Assembly: GCA_900074725.1 (NCBI GenBank)
Contig: LT598457.1
Span: 1,116,001 to 1,180,000 of the forward strand
DNA: 64,000 nt
Direction of reading: 5' to 3'
From: Lachancea dasiensis
Lineage: Eukaryota; Ascomycota; Saccharomycetes; Saccharomycetales; Saccharomycetaceae
How positions within the stretch are numbered: position 1 is the first letter of the stretch; the number at the start of each line of letters is the position of its first letter. Position numbers and translations under genes: made by a program. Positions 1 through 8,618 of the stretch are shown piece after piece. The notes beneath the pieces were generated by a model that was not told the origin of the DNA, ran no database searches, and saw nothing but the letters and a program-made list of their open reading frames with translations.

Positions 1-1
1 G

Positions 2-217
2 GTTTTGCAGGAGCTATATCGAGCTGGAGACCAGATAGATTCCTCCCTGCTTGATCACTATGCATCGGCCAGTGCGTCGACCACGGAAGATGCCGTTGGC
101 CCATCCAGCTCAAGCATTCGCATTTTGATTGACGAGGGAAGAATTCGTAAGGATCGGGTCAAGACAGTTCTCAACGACATAATAAGCCGAACCCAAGGTG
201 ATTCTGTAGATATTTAG
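2..217 (+). CDS. 3' end of an unidentified protein (cut by window edge)
   Basis: An open frame runs in from the left edge and ends at a TAG at 215-217. About 71 residues are visible and there is no start codon that must be used. The tail is polar and Ser/Ala-rich, then ends in a short charged stretch likely to be helical (around ILIDEGRIRKDRVKTVLNDI). I do not recognise the family. It is convergent with TVP18, so by S. cerevisiae order MOT3 would be a positional candidate, but no zinc finger is visible in this fragment to support that. Confidence 0.55.
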   Translation, partial: VLQELYRAGDQIDSSLLDHYASASASTTEDAVGPSSSSIRILIDEGRIRKDRVKTVLNDIISRTQGDSVDI

Positions 218-324
218 TACTGCACTAAGACGGTTATAAGTGGATTTCTGCAACTTAAAAAACTATGTAGTCATAGCAGATTGGAAGGTCCTAGCACACG
301 GAGAAAGGGCAGCTAGGAACTCTC

Positions 325-918
325 TCACAACATTTCGCGCACCACGGCTTCGTGTGGGAAATCGTCGTCCGCCGGGCTTTTGATGATACTGGAATTCTGG
401 AATTGCTGATGTTTGAAAAATGCCACCCCATAACTCAACGATGAAATGGTGAGCCCTGCTCCCACAACTACCAGGCTGGTGAGCATCACCGGTATGGAAC
501 AGAACTGTATCGCAGCCATTGCAATATAGAACAAAGATCTCTTCCCGTTGGTAGCAAAGCGTTTGATAAATTCAATGAAATTGTCACTTAGAGGACAAAT
601 CTTCAACAAAAAGGGTATTTCGATAAATAATATTACCAAGCCTTGAAGTATGCTGATGATTCCAAAAATAATGACCGCACTTACATGGAACAAGTTTGCA
701 ATGCCTAGTGCTATGCATAGCAGAATGTTTATAAATCCAAACCACTGTCCATAAACGCTGTAAGGCAAATACTGTTAGTAAGGTGTGTCGTTTTCCCCAT
801 CCTTTATCAAGGGCACTAATTTCATAGACATTCGTAGTCAAACATACCTGAAATTGAAACTTTTCAAGTCTCGCGCGATGCCACCAAAGTTAATGAACTG
901 TTTGATATTCAATGCCAT
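325..918 (-). CDS. TVP18: TVP18, Golgi membrane protein (two exons)
   Basis: This is a small four-span membrane protein of late Golgi vesicles, of the Tvp18 family; its molecular role is poorly defined. Exon 1 is 848-918 (71 nt, start ATG at 916-918) and exon 2 is 325-757 (433 nt). Joined they give 167 residues, the length I recall for S. cerevisiae Tvp18. The N-terminus made by exon 1 (MALNIKQFINFGG) resembles the yeast N-terminus, and the splice restores the conserved SFNFSVYGQWFGFIN region. Four hydrophobic segments lie roughly at residues 22-42, 46-68, 90-110 and 115-135, and the tail ends in EAVVREML. Without splicing the exon 2 frame has no ATG upstream of the conserved region. It is divergent from the CHY/RING gene, with 221 bp between the starts. 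Confidence 0.93.
758..847 (-). other. TVP18: Spliceosomal intron of TVP18
   Basis: This 90-nt intron has a consensus 5' site (GTATGT at 842-847), a perfect TACTAAC branch point (774-780) and a TTACAG acceptor ending at 758. The splice falls inside a Ser codon (AG|C). Confidence 0.93.
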
Positions 919-1139
919 TATTGAAGGGATCTTCTTTAGTTTCTTGTTTGGTTCTCCGTGAAGAGACAATCAAATTGTTGAAATTTAATTAAAGGTACAT
1001 CAAACTCTAAAATATCACCTTTAGTCCTTAAAGCAGTGATCAAGCACCAAACCGTGCCAACCGTCTCTTTGGCATCGCGCGGGCCGACAAATTACCGCCA
1101 CGAGCCAGAATAGTGGTCATAGTGAAAAGTAGCTTGAGA

Positions 1140-3260
1140 ATGCAAGCTGCGAGCAACGAAATAGCTTCCGAATCTTCCTTCAACGATGAGGAAAGCGAAG
1201 ATGAATTGATTATGAGTGACTTCGACGCTAGTTTCGAGAAACTTGGCCGCGGATTTCCTAATTTTAATTTTGGTTCCATATGGAGTGGGAAGGGTGTAGA
1301 TAATTCTATAACCTCGGTTGTAGAACCCGATTACGGACATTGGAGCAGAAGGTTCCAGATGAACACCTTCCTTAATGACCTGCAAAAAGGCCTCAGCTTT
1401 TCCAACGCACTGAATAGATTGCAGACTATCAAGGCCATCACTGAACAGGCCATAAGCAACACTATGAAGAGCAAGGGCGGCGATTCGAGGGAATATGACA
1501 CCGGCGCCTTAAAGCAGGAAGAGCCAGCTGGGCTCATACCAGCAGTCAAACCACAGAATGCACCTGCTTATAATGACATGGTGATTCCCCAAGACAAAGA
1601 CCCGTATATGCTAGAAGAAGACCTTCTCCGACTGACAGAACTTCCGGAGGATCAGAATAGCAATCAAGAAGCGCTGCGACAGCGGATTCAACAAATCCAA
1701 AGTCTAGAAGTGATACCCGCGAAAAAAGCCTTCATGGTACAAAGGCTCATGATGGGCAAGCATGTGGAAGATACAAGCCGACTGCCGACTCCGCAGCCTC
1801 AACAGCAGTTGCGAGATCCACTGCCCACGGAGTTGGAAAAAACACCGACACACCACGACTCGGGTAATTTCGGTTGTCAGCATTACCAGAGGAATTGCAA
1901 GTTACAATGTCACCAGTGTCTAGGATGGTACACGTGCAGATTCTGTCATGACGAGTCGCCAGAGACAATTGAAGGCGCTATTCCTCACTCGTTTCAGCGC
2001 GCTAAAACTGAGCATATTATATGCATGAGATGCCAGCACATTCAAAAACCTCAAAAGTACTGCGAAAGTTGTGACGAAGAGCTAGCGTTATATTACTGCA
2101 ATGAATGCAAGCTGTTTGACAATGACGAGACCAAAGATATCTATCATTGCGATAAATGTGGAATTTGTAGGCTTGGGTTGGGATTGGGCATTGACTTCTT
2201 TCATTGCGATGGGTGCCAAGCTTGTCTGTCGATTGAATTACAGGGGAATCACAACTGCATCGAAAGAGCAACCATGTCAAGCTGTCCAATTTGCGGGGAT
2301 TTCATGTTCACTTCAGTAAAACCGGTCGTGTACATGTCACCTTGCGGCCATGCTATACATCAGCATTGTTTTGATGAGTATACTAATCACTCCTACAAGT
2401 GCCCTTCGTGCCAGGTCTCCATTCTGAATATGGAAGCACAGTTCAGGGTCCTAGATAAGGAAATTGAAGAGCAACCGCTACCGACTCCCTATTGTGACTG
2501 GATATGTTACGTGTCTTGTAATGATTGCAAAGCTAAGAGCACTTGCAGGTATCATATTCTCGGGCTTCGATGCGGGAATTGCATAAGTTACAACACCACC
2601 CAGATAAGGCTAGTGAAGCCCGAGGAGGAACCAGCTGTCCAAGATACGACAGAGGATGACTTGGCCGATGCCAATGCCCTGGAGAATCTTAACGTCATGC
2701 GCCAGGAGTTATTACAGGGTCACTTCCAGCGTGAAGAGGTGTCCCCGCTAATCACTATGGAACATAGCGGCATGCTTTCCAACATCGAGCAATATATGAA
2801 TGAATATTTCCAGGACGGGCCCGAGGACGGTGCAAAGTCTAGGAAACGAGAGTTCTTGGATTATAGCTCGCAGAACTTATTCAATACAGCGGGCTTCTTC
2901 AAGACAAACAACAAGCGTGGCGGCGCTCATGAAAATGAAAATGTATATGAGAAGCACCGTCAGGAGCGGGCCCAAGCGCCCAATGGCCAGTCAACTCCAG
3001 ACCTTCCTCCCGGGACCAGCAACGTGGATAACGAAGGAAGGGGAGCTGACTGCACCATTTCAACTGCTAGCTCCAGCATGGCAAGAGCTCCGTCTTTGAC
3101 AGACAGACTTCGACAATTTATCAATGATGCACCCCCACAGTTGTCAATTTCCGACGCATTTCAGAAATTTATTCAAGGAAGCCACCAGGGACTGTCATCC
3201 GGAGATGAAGATGACGGTACTTCAGTCAACGATTCACCAGGTGCCAGCGCAGAGAACTGA
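1140..3260 (+). CDS. Pirh2/RCHY1-type CHY-zinc-finger RING ubiquitin ligase
   Basis: A 706-residue predicted E3 ubiquitin ligase. After about 240 disordered, acidic residues comes the complete Pirh2 architecture: a CHY zinc finger (about 244-325, starting GCQHYQRNCKL), a CTCHY finger (about 326-378, repeated CxxC/H pairs), a C3H2C3 RING (about 381-424, from CPICG to CPSCQ) and a C-terminal zinc ribbon (about 445-485, CNDCKAKS then GLRCGNC). A 220-residue disordered Ser/Asp-rich tail follows. The ATG at 1140 is the first in frame; the frame is open a few codons further 5' without an ATG. Animal and fission-yeast relatives are soluble ligases for various substrates. I recall no close counterpart in S. 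cerevisiae, so the substrate cannot be named. It shares a 221-bp divergent promoter with TVP18. Confidence 0.9.
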   Translation: MQAASNEIASESSFNDEESEDELIMSDFDASFEKLGRGFPNFNFGSIWSGKGVDNSITSVVEPDYGHWSRRFQMNTFLNDLQKGLSFSNALNRLQTIKAITEQAISNTMKSKGGDSREYDTGALKQEEPAGLIPAVKPQNAPAYNDMVIPQDKDPYMLEEDLLRLTELPEDQNSNQEALRQRIQQIQSLEVIPAKKAFMVQRLMMGKHVEDTSRLPTPQPQQQLRDPLPTELEKTPTHHDSGNFGCQHYQRNCKLQCHQCLGWYTCRFCHDESPETIEGAIPHSFQRAKTEHIICMRCQHIQKPQKYCESCDEELALYYCNECKLFDNDETKDIYHCDKCGICRLGLGLGIDFFHCDGCQACLSIELQGNHNCIERATMSSCPICGDFMFTSVKPVVYMSPCGHAIHQHCFDEYTNHSYKCPSCQVSILNMEAQFRVLDKEIEEQPLPTPYCDWICYVSCNDCKAKSTCRYHILGLRCGNCISYNTTQIRLVKPEEEPAVQDTTEDDLADANALENLNVMRQELLQGHFQREEVSPLITMEHSGMLSNIEQYMNEYFQDGPEDGAKSRKREFLDYSSQNLFNTAGFFKTNNKRGGAHENENVYEKHRQERAQAPNGQSTPDLPPGTSNVDNEGRGADCTISTASSSMARAPSLTDRLRQFINDAPPQLSISDAFQKFIQGSHQGLSSGDEDDGTSVNDSPGASAEN

Positions 3261-4902
3261 ACTCGTATTTCTCAAGAATTACAAAACAGACGGCAAAAAT
3301 GGGCCAACGAATGTTTTCGTTGGTAAGCGTTAGTCTGCCGTAAGACTGCATTAAGGAAGGACTTGAACTCCTACAAAGTCATGCATTAACCCGCAAACTC
3401 CCGGGAGCCCCAACACCAAGAGAAGTGCTCTTCTGGAGCTAGTAATCCACCTTTCACTCAGTGGCCACGCTCTATGTAGGATAATACTACGTATTTAATG
3501 ATTTTTATGTTTGTTTTCTTGACATTTATTGGCATTCATATCTCCTATCTGGAAACCTACCACTCGATGGGGGGAAAGAATCATCTTTCACAGGAAAAGC
3601 ACGGTTGCGCTTCGATTGCCAGGTATGTGAATACGTTTCTACTATTGGTTCCGAGACTTTTGTACGTGTGTGGAGTTGGTGCTCGAAGAGGTTGGTTTTC
3701 GCCGGTTTCTTTCTGATATTCTCCGGTAGCCGCCCTTGCTGGAGCGTTTTACCCTCTTAAATGTCTCCTGAGTTGTGACACAAAACACCAAAATGACAGA
3801 TTACCCGGAATCCGAGGGCTTACGTACAAGATGCGCTCAGTCACATTACGTATGAGGTGACGATAGTACAGTCAAGCTATCAGCAAGAGCCTGAAAGCTT
3901 AGGCGTCTGCTGCCTGAGGTTACGTCGCTGTAGCAGCTTACAAGATAAGCTTTCAACATTCACCTGCCAGGCCCTGCGGACTGAGACAGCAAAAACCCGT
4001 CCTTTACCCAAGGACGCCAGAGAAAATGCATGTCGCTGTTGACGATAATAGTGTGCTCGCGTGACGCTAGGTGCCATCTGTTGTCCGGATGTAGCTGCAG
4101 CACAGTTGCGCCTGTGGCGGGCATATTGACACTGTCCCGTGCTTAGCAATATCCGCCTTCTTCGCTGGATGTGGCACGCCAGAAGATGAAATCACCGTAG
4201 GTGGAAAAAATAAACTTCCGGGCATGTGAATTGGTCGGCGATGTTGCGGCAACCGTAGGCAGAGCGCCATCAGCGATTGGCGAGAAATTGTGGAGGGAAC
4301 TTTTGAACGAGAAACTAAAGAAGGGGGAAAATTTTTTTTTCTCAAGCACAGCACATCAACAACTAAGGTTCACACACGATACGCCCATTTCTGGTAGCTT
4401 CCACAGCACAGTTAAAGCATATCTGAGCATTCTGGCTTAGCCTCGCGATTCAGAAAGTTGTGCAGGAATCAAGTTTTGTTCTCCTGCTTCTCGTTTGACC
4501 ATCAGAGCTAGTTTCTACATTGCTCTCCTGTCTGCCTCACAAACTGCCGGAACTCGGATTCGGTTTATTTGCCTCTCGAGCTTCTCGCCGCCTTTTGTCA
4601 CGTACACTCACTCCCGCTTGCTCGGTGAGGTATCGGTAAACAAACAGAGCGCCGATCACTTGCACAACAACCCTCGGATTTTCTGTGACGAACTGAGGTA
4701 ACGCACATTTGTTGGCTCCTTCCGTTCTCATCTGTTGTGCCACCGCCCCTTTCTGCTTCTCGCAAAAGGGACACACGCCTAGTTAGAGCCCAGTTCTTGA
4801 CAGGCCAGACATACGCGTGCATCCTACTGGCACGCACCTCCTACCCCCAGACACCGATCGAACGCCGGTGATTACACACATTCCCAGGTGGTCTGCTTTG
4901 AC
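3261..4902 (+). other. Long intergenic region upstream of IXR1/ABF2
   Basis: 1.6 kb without a convincing gene. The frames in it are short, overlapping and of random composition. It holds a nine-T run at 4332-4340 and pyrimidine-rich, CA-containing sequence from about 4480 to the start codon. Two imperfect Rox1-like heptamers occur (TTTGTTCTC, 4475-4483; ATTGCTCTC, 4519-4527). It probably contains the promoter and a long 5' leader of the HMG gene. Confidence 0.5.
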
Positions 4903-5443
4903 ATGAACATCCCTAACATTGGAACGGGCATCTCGCCTCCTGCCTCCAAGGGCCTCTCAAATACCGGATCTATTTCCAATACAAGCAGTCTGCAGGACCA
5001 ACTGCTACCATATCCTGAACTAGATCCCACTGCTCACCAAGGCCATCATATACAGCCCCTATCGCCGCCTCCGGAAGACAGGACCAAAATTCAGAGCATA
5101 GGTCATCCTCTTGCACAGGCCCCACTGCAGCAGCTCTCACAACAGCACCAGGACGTTCCCATACCCTCTGATTTATACTCTCAGGTACTCCAACCACAAC
5201 TGAAGGGCCCTCATCAATACCAGCAATCGCATCTGCAGCATCCTCAGTTTCAGCAGTCCCACCTTCAACAACAACAACAACAGCAACAACAACAACTACT
5301 ACTGCAACAACAACAACAACATCATCAACAACTACAACAACAGCAGCAACAGCAGCAACGCCACCACTTCCAACAACACCAACATCAACAGCAGCCTCCA
5401 CAACACCTTCACGCACGTCTTCATACTCACCAACAGCAGCCTC

Positions 5444-5480
<37 letters not shown>

Positions 5481-6339
5481 GCAACAACAACAACCGGATT
5501 ACCACTTGCTCCAACAATCTCAACAACAGCAACCACAGACGCAAGCACCCCAACAATCTCAACAACAGTATTCAGACGCTATGTTCAATTCATTTTTGAC
5601 TCAGATCGGTCAAAGATCAATGAACAGTGTCATGAACACATTTCAGCCTGCCGCCCACGGTATGACGGCTGCGTTAGGCACTGCTATCAATCAACCAGCC
5701 CAGAGGTATTTTCATGCTGCCATGAATACACCTTCTCTGATGGAGATGAGCCATCCCTCCATGATGCAGTCGGCCTCACAATTTCAATTGCAAGCTAATC
5801 CAGTAGTGGCCAAGAAGATGTCAGCGAGCCAAAGCCGAATCGAAAAGAGAAAGCAACTTAAGAAACAAGGGCCTAAAAGGCCTTCTTCTGCTTACTTCTT
5901 GTTTTCTATGGCTGTAAGAGAGGAGTTGGTAAGACAATATCCCGATGCCAAAGTACCCGAGCTATCCAAGTTAGCTTCTGCCAAATGGAAAGAGATGTCT
6001 GAAGATGACAAAAAGCCATTTCATGAAAAATTTAAGGTCAATTGGGAGAAGTACAGAGTTGCCAGGAAAGAATATGAAGCTAGTTTGCCCCCCAAAAGGC
6101 CCTCTGGTCCATTTATCCAATTTACCCAAGAGGTTCGCCCTAAGATTATCAGCGAAAATCCTGACAAGGATCTAATTGAAATAACCAAATTGATTGGTGA
6201 GAAGTGGCGCTCGCTGTCCCAATCGGACAAGCAAGCCTATACCGATACTTACAAGAGGAAGCTCAAAGAATGGGAGGAACACTACCCAGAAGAGCCAAAG
6301 GGTCTAGAGACCACTGCCAAAATCGAATCTTCAACATAA
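4903..6339 (+). CDS. IXR1: Double HMG-box protein, single ancestor-type IXR1/ABF2 gene
   Basis: A 478-residue DNA-bending protein. The N-terminal two thirds is glutamine-rich with long CAA/CAG tracts (about residues 120-220). Two HMG boxes follow: box 1 at about 323-396, beginning GPKRPSSAYFLFS, and box 2 at about 398-462, beginning KRPSGPFIQFTQEV. In S. cerevisiae this family is split between Ixr1, a nuclear polyQ regulator that binds distorted DNA and acts in hypoxic and dNTP control, and Abf2, a short mitochondrial DNA packager. By length and polyQ this gene is Ixr1-like. It stands next to TVP18 and IRC21, which flank ABF2 in S. cerevisiae, so it probably descends from the pre-duplication locus. 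I chose the ATG at 4903; the frame is open five codons upstream without ATG. No mitochondrial presequence is evident at this start. Confidence 0.92.
5265..5497 (+). repeat. IXR1: CAA/CAG trinucleotide repeats coding polyglutamine
   Basis: Imperfect CAA/CAG tracts with His, Leu and Pro interruptions, densest at 5265-5360 and 5443-5493. They encode the Gln-rich activator-like region of the HMG protein and are likely to be length-polymorphic. The Val/Leu-rich frames on the opposite strand are a by-product of the repeat. Confidence 0.95.
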
Positions 6340-6536
6340 TTCAAATTGATTTAAAGTTATTGGCTATACCATAAAGCTCGACAATGGATAATCTCTGGAC
6401 CTGACATGTCATCATGAGCTCAAAAATAAGGATATCAATCAACATAGCACAAGCGATAGTAATAAATCAGAAGGATACTAAAACCCTGATCTCTTGGAAA
6501 TTAAGAGACAGATTGTAATATTCTTTCGAGTTTCCT

Positions 6537-7157
6537 TCATTTCACAACATTACCTATGTATGAAGACTCCAGAAGTCTTTCAAAATTTACCCATCTGTGG
6601 TACTTGCTGAACATTGCTGTAGCGTCCTTGCCTGCTGCACTTTTCAACAGAATGTCCACACCACCTGGGTGAAAGTCCATATAGCCCGTAATACAATATA
6701 CCTTGTTCTGAAGAACACACCAACAATCATCTCTCGAATTGTGCTGCTCCAAGTGCTTCATACTGATCTTCAGAGGGGGATATATTTTAGAGGTGGGAAC
6801 CCCGTGCTGTAGACACATCAATGCACTAGGCGTGTTGATCCTTTGAATTTCAGGATCGCTTACCAATTTATTAATACCGGCTATAAGAGATCCTTTAGCT
6901 CCTTTAGTACTAGATAATATAGCCCAATCCATGGCACTATGTCCAGGTTTTAGAACCACTTTGTTTCTGAAACCTCCGCTTCGTATCGTACTGCACCCGG
7001 CCTGAGTAGGCACATTTTGTATAATTGAACTCGAAGGTTTTAATAGTCTCGCATTCACCTGAGGACCACTCTCTTCCTGCGAATGCACTTTAGGATAACT
7101 AGGCCTTTGAAATCCATCCCCAGGGGTAGACAACCTTTGATTGCTATCTGATGCCAT
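6537..7157 (-). CDS. IRC21: IRC21-like cytochrome b5-domain protein
   Basis: 206 residues. The C-terminal half (about 130-206) is a cytochrome b5-type heme-binding domain: DDCWCVLQNKVYCITGYM, then FHPGG with His163 as one axial heme ligand and YHRWVN with His187 as the other. The N-terminal 130 residues are Ser/Pro-rich and probably disordered. S. cerevisiae IRC21 (YMR073C, about 200 residues) has the same plan; its loss raises Rad52 foci and its electron-transfer partner is unclear. It lies between the IXR1/ABF2 gene and the SDD2 side, the order seen on chromosome XIII. The start is the ATG at 7155-7157. No transmembrane tail is visible, so the protein is probably soluble. Confidence 0.92.
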   Translation of the reverse strand: MASDSNQRLSTPGDGFQRPSYPKVHSQEESGPQVNARLLKPSSSIIQNVPTQAGCSTIRSGGFRNKVVLKPGHSAMDWAILSSTKGAKGSLIAGINKLVSDPEIQRINTPSALMCLQHGVPTSKIYPPLKISMKHLEQHNSRDDCWCVLQNKVYCITGYMDFHPGGVDILLKSAAGKDATAMFSKYHRWVNFERLLESSYIGNVVK

Positions 7158-8618
7158 ACAAAGGTGTTTTATGGAGTGTACGTATAGTCAGCATGATGTC
7201 AAACTCGGAAGTGTAACTGACTATGAAATTATAAATCCTTCTTTGAGAAAATTAAATTAGAAAGTTGAAATACACATTGATAATAATAAGGCCGACAAGT
7301 GTCCTTTCTCTTCTACCACTATTCTCGATTATGAGTGATACGCTATGATCGTCCGCCAGATATTCAAGTACGCGAAACAAACCAAATTCGTCGTTGAGAT
7401 ATGGTACAAGTAAGCATAGTGGAAGTAATAGGATCGCTCAAAACATTACGCTTGGGCTCTTCGATAGTAATTCCTGATAAATCACACCTCCTTCGAGCAA
7501 ATTTCTAAGATGGGGATATTGAAACAGATATGATTATCTCCGGTCAAGAATTTTAGACATACGGCCAGGGGAGGTGGACGTAACGAAAGCTCCGATGGCA
7601 TCGTCCTGTTAAAATTCTTCTCTAGGTTCATCAGCAGATCTTTTAACAGCAATTCATGCATGCGATAGCTCCTTTTATTGGCTAGGCAGAGCTCGCAGCT
7701 CACCTTTTTTAGAGGCAATCATTCGTTGAACTGACATCTAAAAGAAGGGCCTCTGGAATGGGACTGCCAAATACCCTGGCCAACTCAACTAGTGTAAGTG
7801 ACAGTGGCCGGGCGATTCCTATTCTGACGATACCTCCATGTCAAACTCTTTGGAATTGTGTATTCTTCAATAGCAGATTTACCATTGCCCACCAACCCAG
7901 CAGCAGTGAAGTGGAGCAGCTACACATGGGCCCACATATTATAAAAATTAGCGGCATCACTATGGTCATTAGGTATACTTTGAATAAAACTCATGGTTAT
8001 CCGCAGTTAGACCGACTCAAAAACTCTTCATAACGAATGGACGATGAAAGTTGCATCCAGCTGCTCTATGCATAATATAAAGATTGGCGCGATAAATGCT
8101 TTGATCTAGAAGAAAGCGCAATCAGAGATCAGATGGACACTACCCACGAATGTTCAAACGCCAATCACAGTCCTCCTACTAGAATGGAGCGAAAAGAACC
8201 CCACAAATAGTAAAGTTTGCTTCTGCTGTTGGCTTCAAGCAGAAAGCGCAAGCAAGCTGTTTTGTGAGAAAAACTAAACTCAACACGCATATGCGGCTGT
8301 CTTGACGCTTCGGTGACCACTGCTCGCTACACTTCACCTTGTGAAGCGCCCTTCCCCTCATTACTGAGCTCATATGCTACTGTAACGAACAGCTTCGACC
8401 AGAGTAATTGAAGATTCAAGGAAAGCAAGAAGTACAGCTCTGTGCATTAAATGAAACGAAAAGTTCGATGGACCGAAAAAATAATCAAAGCCATCTAGAA
8501 ACGTCAACTTTTTGGCCTACGATAACCTTTTCAAACTGAAGAACTTCTGATGACCTCAAACCTCTTTATTCAGGAATATAATTTAATCATAAATTTATCA
8601 GTAATTATATTTATTTAA
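7158..8618. other. Long intergenic region between IRC21 and the amine oxidase
   Basis: 1.46 kb with no recognisable gene. On the minus strand there is a 59-codon ATG frame at 7482-7661 that I cannot assign, and other short frames on both strands look random. The right end is AT-rich and should hold the 3' end of the amine oxidase transcript. The left end should be the IRC21 promoter. Confidence 0.4.

Noticed and set aside
3336-3440. A stretch resembling a tRNA B box on the minus strand (AGTTCAAGTCC)
   Set aside because: The neighbouring sequence cannot form a D arm, an anticodon arm or a matching acceptor stem.
4970-5548. A 192-codon Val/Leu-rich frame antisense to the HMG gene
   Set aside because: It is the mirror of the CAA/CAG repeats and has no independent support.
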